64,000 nucleotides of DNA from Pseudonocardia sediminis (GTDB lineage Bacteria; Actinomycetota; Actinomycetes; Mycobacteriales; Pseudonocardiaceae), in assembly GCF_004217185.1 (NCBI RefSeq), contig NZ_SHKL01000001.1:6198001-6262000 (forward strand), in the 5' to 3' direction. Shown here one piece after another: positions 31,529 to 39,500 of this stretch; positions within the stretch are counted from its first letter, which is position 1, and every line of letters starts with the position of its first letter. Below the pieces are notes generated by a model. That model worked only from the letters and a program-made list of their open reading frames with translations. It was not told the DNA's origin and searched no databases. Made by a program: the position numbers and the translations under genes.

Positions 31529-32242
31529 TCACCCGGCCAGGTTCAGGAGGATCTCCGCCAGCTCGTCGGGGCGGTTCTGCGGAACCATGTGAGTGGTCTC
31601 GATCTCGTGGTAGCGCCAGGCCGGGGAGTCCTTCGCGTGGGCGGCGGCCGCGGTGAACGCGCCGCCGGTGACGTCCTCGACGGTGGCCCGGACGTAGGTC
31701 CGGCCCAGCCGGCGCTCGTCGACCGGAACGGCGGTGCGGACCGGCTCGGTGAACGTCGCGACCGGCTGCGCGGAGCGGCGCGGGGCCGACCACTTGCCCT
31801 CGGCCGGGTCGTCGTAGTGCCGGTCGCGGCCCGGGACCAGCCACGGCGCGCCGAGCCCGGCCTCCCCCGCCGGCGGCACCGCGGCGGCCATCGCCGGGGC
31901 CAGGTCGGCGGCGCTCTGCCCGTCGGCCGGGAGGAACGCGTCGAGGTAGACGATCTCGCGCACCCGGTCGCCGATCTCGTCCAGCGCGCCGGTGACGACC
32001 ATCCCGCCGTAGGAGAAGCCGAGCAGGACGATGTCGCGTAGGTCCTCGTAGAGGATCGTGTTCACGACGTCGCGCACGTGCAGGCCGAGCCCGACGTGCG
32101 GGCCGGTGAGGTGCGAGCGCTCGCCGATGCCGGTCAGGCTCGGGGTGAACACCTCGTGCCCGGCCGCGCGCAGCCGCGGTCGCAGGAGGTGGAAGCCGTG
32201 TGCGCCGCCCCAGGCGCCGTGGACGAGGACGTAGGTCGCCAT
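31529..32242 (-). CDS. Alpha/beta hydrolase (salicylate-esterase-like)
   Basis: A 237-residue hydrolase with ATYVLVHGAWGGAHGF (oxyanion loop), the nucleophile elbow LLGFSYGGMV with Ser near residue 78, and a late His in ETTHMVPQNRPDEL. This shape fits the plant-type MES/SABP2 and bacterial pyrethroid-esterase group, which cleave small esters. ATG 32242 starts the fold directly; the frame extends six codons further. Its stop codon directly abuts that of the pabBC gene (convergent, no gap). It is divergent from a methyltransferase gene across an 18-bp palindrome. Confidence 0.88.
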   Translation of the reverse strand: MATYVLVHGAWGGAHGFHLLRPRLRAAGHEVFTPSLTGIGERSHLTGPHVGLGLHVRDVVNTILYEDLRDIVLLGFSYGGMVVTGALDEIGDRVREIVYLDAFLPADGQSAADLAPAMAAAVPPAGEAGLGAPWLVPGRDRHYDDPAEGKWSAPRRSAQPVATFTEPVRTAVPVDERRLGRTYVRATVEDVTGGAFTAAAAHAKDSPAWRYHEIETTHMVPQNRPDELAEILLNLAG

Positions 32243-32270
32243 GGGGTGATCGTGCCGCACCGGGCGGGTC

Positions 32271-32288
32271 GCGGTTCAGCTGAACCGC
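32271..32288. promoter_or_regulatory. 18-bp perfect palindrome between divergent genes
   Basis: GCGGTTCAG-CTGAACCGC is a perfect 18-bp dyad with no spacer, centred between the hydrolase start (32242) and methyltransferase start (32332). It is probably a repressor or activator site; no regulator gene is adjacent. Confidence 0.6.
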
Positions 32289-32331
32289 ATCCGGCGGGCC
32301 GACGGCGCCCGGGTCGCCCACACTGGATCGG

Positions 32332-32976
32332 GTGAGCACCGACGACGGCTTCCCCGAGGGCTTCTTCTCCCGCGCCGACGAGGCCGACGACGCGGAGTTC
32401 TACCTCCCGCCCCGGATCGTCCACCACATCGACGACGGCGCGATCGCCGCCGCCGGGGCGTTCTACGCCGAGATCGGCGCGACCGGGCGCGTACTGGACC
32501 TGATGTCGTCGTGGGTCTCACACCTGACCGCCCGCCCGGAGCACCTGACCGTCCTCGGCATGAACGACGAGGAGCTGACGCAGAACCCGATGGCGCACGA
32601 GCGCGTCCGGCACGACCTCAACGCCGACCCGGTGCTCCCCCTGCCTGACGACGCGTTCGACACCTGCATCTGCACCGTGTCGGTGGACTACCTGACCCGT
32701 CCGATCGAGGTGTTCGCCGAGGTCGCGCGCGTACTGCGGCCGGGCGGGACGTTCGCGTGCACGTTCTCCAACCGCTGCTTCCCGACCAAGGCGATCCGCG
32801 GCTGGCTGCAGACCGACGACGAGACCCACATCAGGATCGTCGGCGAGTACTTCCGTCGCAGCGGCGGGTTCGAGGACCCGCAGGCCGGGCAGTGCGGGAC
32901 GCCGCCGGGCGCGAACCCGCTCTTCGCCGTCTGGGCGCGGACCCCGTCGACCACGGCACGGAACAGCCAGGATTGA
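32332..32976 (+). CDS. Class I SAM-dependent methyltransferase-like protein
   Basis: The 214-residue protein has a Rossmann-type methyltransferase core: GRVLDLMSSWVSHL (motif I, with SS in place of the usual Gly pair), LPDDAFDTCICTVSVDYLTRP (motif IV) and ARVLRPGGTFACTFSNRCF (motif V-VI). The degenerate motif I is typical of a small actinobacterial and cyanobacterial group of unknown substrate. GTG 32332 begins VSTDDGFPEGFF. It is divergent from the esterase gene. Confidence 0.8.
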   Translation: MSTDDGFPEGFFSRADEADDAEFYLPPRIVHHIDDGAIAAAGAFYAEIGATGRVLDLMSSWVSHLTARPEHLTVLGMNDEELTQNPMAHERVRHDLNADPVLPLPDDAFDTCICTVSVDYLTRPIEVFAEVARVLRPGGTFACTFSNRCFPTKAIRGWLQTDDETHIRIVGEYFRRSGGFEDPQAGQCGTPPGANPLFAVWARTPSTTARNSQD

Positions 32977-33070
32977 CCGTCGATCCGCTGTGACGCAGGA
33001 TCGGAGGTCCCCGAGGCCGATGACGATCCGTCCGGCCGCGCACGACACCACACCACGGCGGTGAACCCCG

Positions 33071-33961
33071 ATGACGACGTCGGAGCAGACCCACTCGACC
33101 TTCACCCTGACCGGGCGGGACGGCACCGTCGTCACCGCCTACCGGTGGCTCCCCGACGGCCCGGTGCGCGGGATCGTGCAGCTCACCCACGGCATGGGTG
33201 AGCACCTGCTGCGCTACGCCCCGCTCGCCGCCGTCCTGACCGGGCGGGGGTTCGCCGTGTACGGCCAGGACCACCGCGGGCACGGGGCCACGGCCGGGTC
33301 CGCCGAGAACCACGGCGTGCTCGGCGAGACCGGCTGGGCCGGGCTGGTCGACGACATCGAGGTGCTCCGCAGCCACGCCCGCGGCGAGCAACCCGACGTC
33401 CCGCTGGTCCTGCTCGGGCACAGCATGGGCTCGTTCGCGGTGCAGCAGTACCTGCCCGCGCACTCGGACCGGATCGACGCGTGTGTGCTGTCCGGGACCG
33501 GGCTGCTGGACCTGCTCGAGCCGGCGCTGGACCTGTCCGCGGCGATCGACCTGTCCGGCTTCAACGCGCCGTTCGAGAACCGCACCGGCTACGAGTGGCT
33601 CTCCCGCGACGAGGCCCAGGTCGACCTCTACGTCGCCGATCCCGACTGCGGGTTCGGCCTGGACCAGCCGGGCACCGTCGCGATGTTCACCGGCGCCCGC
33701 CCGCTGGCCGAGCCGGACACCCTCGCGCGGATCCGCGACGACCTGCCGCTCTACGTCACCGTCGGCGACGCGGACCCGGTCAACGCCGGGCTCGCCCTGG
33801 TGCACCCGATGATCGAGCGCTACCGCGCCGCCGGGCTCACCGACGTCACGCTCGCCGTCTGGCCGGGCGCGCGGCACGAGGTGTTCAACGAGACCAACCG
33901 CGACGAGATCGTCGCGGACCTGACGGCCTGGCTCGACCGGGTCGTCCCCGACGGGAAGTAG
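33071..33961 (+). CDS. Alpha/beta hydrolase, monoacylglycerol lipase-like
   Basis: A 296-residue serine hydrolase: LTHGMGEHLLRY holds the HGxGEH oxyanion motif of monoglyceride lipases, LLGHSMGSFA the nucleophile Ser, and WPGARHEVFNE the catalytic His, with the acidic residue in TVGDADPVN. It would release fatty acids from monoacylglycerols or similar esters. It starts a run of three plus-strand genes (lipase, LLM oxidoreductase, acyl-CoA dehydrogenase), the next only 7 nt away. The ribosome binding site is weak. Confidence 0.9.
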   Translation: MTTSEQTHSTFTLTGRDGTVVTAYRWLPDGPVRGIVQLTHGMGEHLLRYAPLAAVLTGRGFAVYGQDHRGHGATAGSAENHGVLGETGWAGLVDDIEVLRSHARGEQPDVPLVLLGHSMGSFAVQQYLPAHSDRIDACVLSGTGLLDLLEPALDLSAAIDLSGFNAPFENRTGYEWLSRDEAQVDLYVADPDCGFGLDQPGTVAMFTGARPLAEPDTLARIRDDLPLYVTVGDADPVNAGLALVHPMIERYRAAGLTDVTLAVWPGARHEVFNETNRDEIVADLTAWLDRVVPDGK

Positions 33962-33968
33962 GACAGGC

Positions 33969-34973
33969 GTGCACGTCGACACCACCGGGAGCTTCACCGC
34001 GACACCGCTGGAGACCGAGCAGGTCGCCGTCGAGGCGGAGAAACAGGGCTACGACGGGGTGTCGGTGCCCGAGACCGCCCACGACGCCTTCATCGCGCTC
34101 GGCCTGGCCGCCCGCGCGACCAGCAGGATCCGGCTGCAGTCGGGGATCGCGGTCGCGTTCGCCCGCAACCCGATGACGCTGGCCTACCAGGCCAACGACG
34201 TCGCCCAGCTCGCCGAGGGCCGCTTCGACCTGGGCATCGGGTCGCAGGTCAAGCCGCACATCGAGCGCCGGTTCGACATGCCGTGGAGCCGCCCGGCGGC
34301 GCGGATGGAGGACTTCGTCCGCGCGGTGCGCGCGATCTGGTCGGCCTGGGAGACCGGTGAGCGTCTGCGCTACGAGGGCGAGTTCTACTCGCACTCGCTG
34401 ATGACCGAGTTCTTCTCGCCGGGGCCGAACCCGCACGGCAACCCTCCGATCATGCTGGCCGCCGTGGGCGAGCGGATGACCGAGGTCGCCGGCCGGGTCA
34501 GCGACGGGCTGCTCGCGCACTCGCTGACGACGCCGTCGTACATGAACGAGGTGACGATCCCGGCGCTGAAGCGCGGCCGCGACTCGTTGGACGGGTTCCA
34601 GGTCTGCCTTCCGGTGTTCGCCGTCCTCGGCGCGGACGGGTCGGCGCGTGCCGCCGCCGAGCAGGGCGTCCGGCGTCAGATCGCGTTCTACTCCTCCACG
34701 CCGCCGTACCGCCCCGTGCTCGAGCACCACGGCTGGGGCGAGCTCGCCGACACGCTCAACAAGCTCTCGCGTCAGCAGGCCTGGGACGAGATGGCCGGCC
34801 TGATCACCGACGACGTGCTGGACGCGTTCGCCGTCGCCGGGACCCCGGACGAGGTCGCGGACGGGATGCTGGCCCGCTACGGCGACGTCGTCGACCGGAT
34901 CTCGCTCTACACCCCCTACGACGCCGACCCGCAGCTCGTCCTCGACACCACGACCCGCCTGCGCGCGGCGTAG
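33969..34973 (+). CDS. LLM-class (probably F420-dependent) oxidoreductase
   Basis: The 334-residue TIM-barrel protein has the luciferase-like core GYDGVSVPETAHDAFIALGLAARATSRIRLQSGIAVAFARNPMTLA and AEGRFDLGIGSQVKPHIERRF, matching the actinobacterial TIGR03617-type F420-dependent subgroup rather than the FMN LimB type at 15468. Such enzymes perform hydride-transfer reductions or oxidations with F420. The GTG at 33969 follows the lipase stop by 7 nt, indicating co-transcription. Substrate unknown; linkage to an acyl-CoA dehydrogenase suggests lipid or acyl chemistry. Confidence 0.88.
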   Translation: MHVDTTGSFTATPLETEQVAVEAEKQGYDGVSVPETAHDAFIALGLAARATSRIRLQSGIAVAFARNPMTLAYQANDVAQLAEGRFDLGIGSQVKPHIERRFDMPWSRPAARMEDFVRAVRAIWSAWETGERLRYEGEFYSHSLMTEFFSPGPNPHGNPPIMLAAVGERMTEVAGRVSDGLLAHSLTTPSYMNEVTIPALKRGRDSLDGFQVCLPVFAVLGADGSARAAAEQGVRRQIAFYSSTPPYRPVLEHHGWGELADTLNKLSRQQAWDEMAGLITDDVLDAFAVAGTPDEVADGMLARYGDVVDRISLYTPYDADPQLVLDTTTRLRAA

Positions 34974-35082
34974 GCAGGGGTCCGCGGAACACACATCGGC
35001 AGTACGAAGCAATGCGGCGAGGTCGGCCCGGCTGAGCGACGATCGAGGCCGGCACCGCGAGCATCGAGGCAGGAGTGGGCAC

Positions 35083-36246
35083 ATGGACGTGCACGACGAC
35101 CCCTACAAGGACATCCGGGAGGGCGTGCGCGACGTCTGCCGCCAGTTCGGATCGGAGTACTGGCAGAAGCACGACCGCGAGCACGAGTTCCCGTGGGACT
35201 TCTACCGCGCGATGGCCGACGGCGGCTGGATCGGCATCGCGATCGACGAGGAGTACGGCGGCGGGGGCACCGGGATCAGCGAGGCGGCCGTCCTGATGGA
35301 GGAGGTCGCCGCGTCCGGCGCGGCGATGAACGGCGCCAGCTCGATCCACCTGTCGGTGTTCGGGATGAACCCGGTCGCCAAGTACGGCAGCGACGAGATG
35401 CGGCAGAAGTATCTGCCCCGCGTCGCCGACGGCAGCCTGCACGTCGCGTTCGGGGTGACCGAACCGGACGCCGGCCTGGACACCACGTCGATCTCCACGA
35501 CGGCGCGGCGCGACGGGGACCGCTACCTGGTGCGCGGCCGCAAGGTGTGGACGTCGAAGGCGCAGTTCTGCGAGAAGGTCCTGCTGCTGGTCCGGACCAC
35601 GCCGGTCGAGGAGTGCGCCAAGCGCACCGACGGGCTCACGCTGCTGCTGGCCGACCTGCAGCGGCCGGAGGTCACGATCACCCCGATCGACAAGCTGGGC
35701 CGCAACGCCGTCGTGTCCTGCGAGGTGGTCTACGACGACCTGCCCGTCGACGTCGTCGACCGCGTGGGCGAGGAGGGCAAGGGCTTCAAGTACATCCTCG
35801 ACGGCCTGAACCCGGAGCGGATCCTGATCGCCGCCGAGGCGCTGGGCGTCGGGCGGGCCGCGCTGGACGCCGCGGTGAAGTACGCCAACGAGCGGGTCGT
35901 GTTCGGCCGTTCGATCGGCAAGAACCAGGGCATCGCGTTCCCTCTGGCCGAGGCCCACATGCGGCTGCACGCCGCGAGCCTGGTCGTCCGTGAGGCCGCC
36001 GAGCGCTACGACGCCGGGCTGCCCTGCGGCGAGCAGGCCAACACGGCCAAGTTCCTCGCCGCCGACGCCGGGCACTTCGCCGCGGACCGGGCCATGCAGA
36101 CCCTGGGCGGGTTCGGCTACGCGACCGAGTACGACGTCAGCCGGTACTTCACCGAGTCGCGGCTGATGAAGCTCGCGCCGCTGCCGCAGGAGATGGTGCT
36201 GAACTACGTCGCCGAGCACGTGCTCGGGCTCCCGCGGTCGTACTAG
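35083..36246 (+). CDS. Acyl-CoA dehydrogenase
   Basis: A 387-residue acyl-CoA dehydrogenase with VAFGVTEPDAGLDT (residues 121-134), RKVWTSKAQF and QTLGGFGYATEYDVSRYFTESRLMKLAPLPQEM. As in the paralogue at 12504, the late Glu of YEGT is missing and Glu245 in GLNPERI is in the isovaleryl-CoA dehydrogenase-like position, so that residue is the likely base. AGGAG precedes the ATG. It is 109 bp behind the LLM gene, so may have its own promoter. A perfect hairpin terminator follows. Confidence 0.92.
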   Translation: MDVHDDPYKDIREGVRDVCRQFGSEYWQKHDREHEFPWDFYRAMADGGWIGIAIDEEYGGGGTGISEAAVLMEEVAASGAAMNGASSIHLSVFGMNPVAKYGSDEMRQKYLPRVADGSLHVAFGVTEPDAGLDTTSISTTARRDGDRYLVRGRKVWTSKAQFCEKVLLLVRTTPVEECAKRTDGLTLLLADLQRPEVTITPIDKLGRNAVVSCEVVYDDLPVDVVDRVGEEGKGFKYILDGLNPERILIAAEALGVGRAALDAAVKYANERVVFGRSIGKNQGIAFPLAEAHMRLHAASLVVREAAERYDAGLPCGEQANTAKFLAADAGHFAADRAMQTLGGFGYATEYDVSRYFTESRLMKLAPLPQEMVLNYVAEHVLGLPRSY

Positions 36247-36254
36247 CGCAGACG

Positions 36255-36296
36255 CCGGAACGGCCGGTGACCGCGCAGGGTCACCGGCCGTTCCGG
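36255..36296. terminator. Bidirectional hairpin terminator
   Basis: CCGGAACGGCCGGTGACC pairs perfectly over 18 bp with GGTCACCGGCCGTTCCGG around a 6-nt loop. It lies exactly between the convergent acyl-CoA dehydrogenase and Rpf-like genes. Confidence 0.85.
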
Positions 36297-36313
36297 AAAG
36301 CTCTGAGAGAGAC

Positions 36314-36667
36314 TCAGCGCAGGCCGAGCTTCTTCGAGCAGGCGGGCCAGGCCTTCCAGCCCTGCTCGTCGAGGACGCGCTCGGCGACCGCGATCTGCTC
36401 GGAGCGGCTCGCGTTGGTCGGGCTGCCCTCGCCACCGAAGGCCTTCCAGGTCGACGGCGTGAACTGCAGGCCGCCGGAGAAGCCGTTCCCGGTGTTGATG
36501 CTCCAGTCACCGCCGCTCTCGCACTCGGCGAGCCGGTCCCACGTGCTGGACGGTGCGGCGTTCGCGGTGCCGGCAAGCGCCAGGGGCGCACCGACGGCGA
36601 CCAGCCCTGCGGCGGCGATACCGACGACGCGACGGGCGGTCACGGACACACGACTGCTGCTGCTCAT
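36314..36667 (-). CDS. Secreted resuscitation-promoting-factor-like transglycosylase
   Basis: The 117-residue protein has a signal peptide (SVTARRVVGIAAAGLVAVGAPLALAGTANA, cleavage after ANA) and a mature Rpf domain: STWDRLAECESGGDWSINTGNGFSGGLQFTPSTWKAFGGEG. The Glu in AECESGG is the catalytic residue of this lysozyme-like fold, and a second Cys (WPACSKKLG) completes the disulphide. It cleaves peptidoglycan during growth resumption. ATG 36667 has GAGGGT upstream. It has no LysM or other anchor, so it is probably freely secreted. About 450 bp upstream are non-coding and rich in stem-loops. Confidence 0.92.
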   Translation of the reverse strand: MSSSSRVSVTARRVVGIAAAGLVAVGAPLALAGTANAAPSSTWDRLAECESGGDWSINTGNGFSGGLQFTPSTWKAFGGEGSPTNASRSEQIAVAERVLDEQGWKAWPACSKKLGLR

Positions 36668-37119
36668 TACCCTCAACCTTTGGTCAGACCCACGTCCAAC
36701 CGGGCACACACACCGCACGACGCCATGGGGAGCGACGTCCGGGGGTGGTCGCATCGGATTCCGATGCCCGTGCCCGACCCCGTCCCGCCTTGTGCGGATC
36801 GACTCGCCGGGAACCGCGGGACGGGGAATGTCCTTGGCGTGACGGTTCCGGCACTTCGGTGTGGCCCGCAACCAGGCGGAGCGGACCGAGGACGAAGGTA
36901 GGCGGCGACCCCGTGCAGGGGTCAAGACACTGCCTCGTGACGTATCACACGGAGATAACGACTTCTGTCTTCGTCGCAGCTCAGAGCCGCTTTTCGTGCA
37001 TCACGGGTGCGGTCCTCAACCTCGCGGAACTTCCGATTCGGACCTATTGCTGCGGGGTCATCGGATCGTTATCGACGCTCAGGAACTGTTTCCGATCCGG
37101 AATCACTGACCCGATGTGG
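36668..37119. other. 452-bp non-coding stretch upstream of the Rpf-like gene
   Basis: No credible gene is seen. It is less GC-rich at 36930-37110 than its surroundings and contains several inverted repeats: GCATCGGA-T-TCCGATGC (36751-36767), CCCCGTCCCGC (36778-36788) pairing with GCGGGACGGGG (36816-36826), and GACCCC-GTGCA-GGGGTC (36907-36923). It probably holds the rpf promoter and a structured leader. I could not match it to a known riboswitch by eye. Confidence 0.5.
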
Positions 37120-37722
37120 TCACGTATTCGCCCCGAGTGCACGGAGAACGAGATCGGTCACGGCGTCCAGGTAGTCCGGACCGGTCGCGGCCCGGCGGAC
37201 GCTGTGACGCCAGTAGATCGGGGCGGCGAGCAGGTCCAGCGCGAGCTCACGGTCGACGTCCGGCGCGAGCTCGCCGCGCTCGATCCCGCGTCGCAACACC
37301 GCCGCCCCGTGCTCCCGGCGGGGCTCGCCGACGGCCTCGGCGACGGCGGCCGCGAGCTCCGGACGGCGCCCCTGCTCGGCGACCAGGTCGGGCAGGATCG
37401 CCGCGAAACGAGGGTGGGTGAGCCACTCTTGCAGCCCGGCGAGCATCGCCCGGACGTCACCGCGCAGCGACCCGGTGTCGGCCGTGGCCGCGCACGGGAC
37501 GCTGAACCCGGAGACGACGGCAACCACCATCGCGTCGCGCGAGGACCAGCGCCGGTAGAGGGCGCTCTTGCCGACCCCGGCCCGGCGGGCGACCGCCTCC
37601 ATCGACAGCCGCCCGATCCCGCCCTCGGCCAGCTCGTCGAGGACGGCCTCGGTGATCGCGTCGGTGACGCCGGCCTGCAGCACGGCCGCACCGGCGGGCG
37701 CACGTCGGGTCGGCTCCGTCAC
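37120..37722 (-). CDS. TetR-family regulator
   Basis: A 200-residue TetR protein with ITEAVLDELAEGGIGRLSMEAVARRAGVGKSALYRRWSSRDAMVVAVV as the helix-turn-helix and a TetR_C-type ligand domain ending PIYWRHSVRRAATGPDYLDAVTDLVLRAL. GTG 37722 is chosen; the frame runs open upstream to 37875, through the divergent promoter. It is divergent from the NTF2/NmrA pair, with two related operator-like palindromes between, so it most likely represses both itself and that pair. Ligand unknown. Confidence 0.9.
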   Translation of the reverse strand: MTEPTRRAPAGAAVLQAGVTDAITEAVLDELAEGGIGRLSMEAVARRAGVGKSALYRRWSSRDAMVVAVVSGFSVPCAATADTGSLRGDVRAMLAGLQEWLTHPRFAAILPDLVAEQGRRPELAAAVAEAVGEPRREHGAAVLRRGIERGELAPDVDRELALDLLAAPIYWRHSVRRAATGPDYLDAVTDLVLRALGANT

Positions 37723-37741
37723 GGGATCCACGGTAACCGAC

Positions 37742-37793
37742 GATGGGACGGAACCGTATCGTCGTCCCTGCGTCGAGACGGGACCGTCTCGTC
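37742..37793. promoter_or_regulatory. Two related operator copies between TetR and its divergent genes
   Basis: Windows 37742-37763 and 37772-37793 agree at 17 of 22 positions and share GACGG-R-ACCGT-M-TCGTC. The second contains the perfect dyad CGAGACGG-GA-CCGTCTCG. Their starts are 30 bp apart, about three helical turns, so two dimers could bind one face of the DNA. Confidence 0.72.
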
Positions 37794-37813
37794 CTGACGA
37801 TCGAGGAGCCACC

Positions 37814-38242
37814 GTGACACGGACACCGACCGAGCTCGTCGAGCACGCCCTGGAGCTTCTGCTCGCCCACGACATGGCCGGGTTCGCCGGCCTGTGGGCC
37901 GTCGACGGCGTGATGGAGTTCCCGTTCGCCGCCGCCGGCTCGCCGCAGCGCCTCGACGGCCGCGCCGCGGTCGCCGACTACCTGCGCGACTACACCGACG
38001 TCGTCGACATCCGGGAGGTCGTCGAGAAGACGCTGCACGAGAGCACCGACCCCGAGGTCGTGATCGCGGAGTTCGAGGTGGACGGCGTCGCGCTCGCCAC
38101 CGGGCGGCCCTACCGGATGCGCTACATCGCGGTGATCACCGTGCGCGGCGGCGAGATCGTGCGCTACCGCGACTACTGGAGCCCGCTCGCCGTCGCCGAG
38201 GCCACCGGCGCCACCGGCCTCCCGACGCGGGTGGAGGCATGA
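37814..38242 (+). CDS. SnoaL/NTF2-like small protein
   Basis: A 142-residue single NTF2-like domain: VEHALELLLAHDMAGFAGLWAVDGVMEFPFAAAGSPQRLDGRAAVADYLRDY, closing with GGEIVRYRDYWSPLAVAEA. This is the PhzA/SnoaL/KSI fold, which includes isomerases and ligand-binding proteins. GTG 37814 has GAGGAG upstream. Its stop overlaps the ATG of the NmrA-like gene (ATGA), a pairing common in TetR-controlled actinobacterial operons. Substrate unknown. Confidence 0.82.
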   Translation: MTRTPTELVEHALELLLAHDMAGFAGLWAVDGVMEFPFAAAGSPQRLDGRAAVADYLRDYTDVVDIREVVEKTLHESTDPEVVIAEFEVDGVALATGRPYRMRYIAVITVRGGEIVRYRDYWSPLAVAEATGATGLPTRVEA

Positions 38243-39102
38243 GCACGGTCCTGGTCCTCGGCGGCACCGGCACGACCGGAAGCCGGGTGACCGCGTTCCT
38301 GCGGGCCCGCGGCGCGACGGCGCGGGTCGCGACCCGGAGCCCGTCGGGGCCGGGGCAGGTGCGTTTCGACTGGACCGACCCGGCCACGCACGCCCCCGCC
38401 CTCGACGGTGCCACGGCGGTCTACCTGGTCGCGCCGATCGGGGAGGCCGAGCCGGCGCCGCTGGTCGCACCGTTCCTCGACGCCGCGCGCACGGCCGGGG
38501 TCCGCCGGGTCGTCCTGCTGAGCTCGTCCGCGGTCCCGGACGCCGACGACGGGGTGGGCGCGCTCCCGGCGCTGGTCCGCGGGGCGGTCGGAGAGTCGAC
38601 GGTGCTGCGGCCGTCCTGGTTCATGCAGAACCTCGTCGGTGACCACGTGCTGGCCGCCGGGATCCGCGAGCACGGCGAGATCGTCACCGCGACCGGTGAC
38701 GGCCGGGTCGGGTTCGTCGACGCCGGTGACATCGCCGCGGTGGCCGGGCACGCCCTGCTCGACGCCGAGCCGCACCCGTCCGAGCACCTGATCACCGGTC
38801 CGGAGGCGCTGAGCTACGCCGACGCGGCGGCCGTCCTCACCGACGTCACCGGGTCGCCGGTGCGGCACCGGGCCGTGACGGCGGAGGAACGGACGGCGCG
38901 GTTCGCCGCGAGCGGCATCCCGGACGACTTCGCCGCGCTGCTGGCCGCGCTGGACGTCGCGATCGCGGGCGGGTCCGAGGACCGGGTCACCGACACCGTC
39001 GCGCGGGTCACCGGACGGGCGCCGCGCACGCTGCGGGAGGTGGCCACGGAGGCGCTGTCCCCCGCGGGAGGAGAGATCAGACCGGGGCGCGCCGGAGCGT
39101 GA
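38239..39102 (+). CDS. NmrA-like atypical SDR (NAD(P)-binding)
   Basis: The 287-residue protein opens VLVLGGTGTTGSRVTAFLRARG, the atypical-SDR GGxGxxG motif, and continues RRVVLLSSSAV and LRPSWFMQNL, typical of NmrA/azoreductase-like SDRs. The Tyr-x3-Lys pair is absent, so it may act as a quinone or redox sensor or a reductase with a different mechanism. Translationally coupled to the NTF2-like gene. Its last 26 nt overlap the convergent membrane-protein gene. Confidence 0.85.
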   Translation: MSTVLVLGGTGTTGSRVTAFLRARGATARVATRSPSGPGQVRFDWTDPATHAPALDGATAVYLVAPIGEAEPAPLVAPFLDAARTAGVRRVVLLSSSAVPDADDGVGALPALVRGAVGESTVLRPSWFMQNLVGDHVLAAGIREHGEIVTATGDGRVGFVDAGDIAAVAGHALLDAEPHPSEHLITGPEALSYADAAAVLTDVTGSPVRHRAVTAEERTARFAASGIPDDFAALLAALDVAIAGGSEDRVTDTVARVTGRAPRTLREVATEALSPAGGEIRPGRAGA

Positions 39103-39451
39103 ACACCGCGACCCGGACGGCGAGGGCGTCGAGCAGCAGCGCCCCGAACGCCCACGGGTCCAGCCAGCCGTCGAAGCTCTGCCCGTCCGCGACCGCGACC
39201 AGGCCGGGGATCAGGAAGGTCGCCACCCCGACCCCGCCGACGACGGCCGCGGCGAGCAGCACGGCGGGCTCGTCGCGAAGCAGCACGGCGCCGGCCACGA
39301 CCAGGGCCGCGACGGCGATCAGCGCGTCGATCGCGGCCAGGCCGGGCGAGTAGGCCCACAGCCGCACGGTGAGGACGGCGTGCACGACCGCCGACGCGAC
39401 GAGCAGCGCGGTGACGATCCGGCGTCCGGTGGTGGGCTGGGGGCGGTTCAC
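39077..39451 (-). CDS. Four-TM membrane protein, unassigned
   Basis: A 124-residue protein of four hydrophobic helices (residues 11-30, 37-57, 62-82, 96-117) with a short charged loop GQSFDGWLDPW. GTG 39451 is the only plausible start. No family recognised; such small proteins are common in actinobacteria. Its 3' end overlaps the convergent NmrA-like gene by 26 nt. Confidence 0.65.
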   Translation of the reverse strand: MNRPQPTTGRRIVTALLVASAVVHAVLTVRLWAYSPGLAAIDALIAVAALVVAGAVLLRDEPAVLLAAAVVGGVGVATFLIPGLVAVADGQSFDGWLDPWAFGALLLDALAVRVAVFTLRRAPV

Positions 39452-39500
39452 GCCGTCGAGTCTGCCCGGTGCGGATGCTCCCCGGCGGGACGGGCGATCC

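Noticed and set aside
36668..36960. Cyclic-di-AMP (ydaO) riboswitch before the Rpf-like gene
   Set aside because: The location fits, but the conserved sequence blocks of the aptamer could not be found by eye, so I list only a structured leader.
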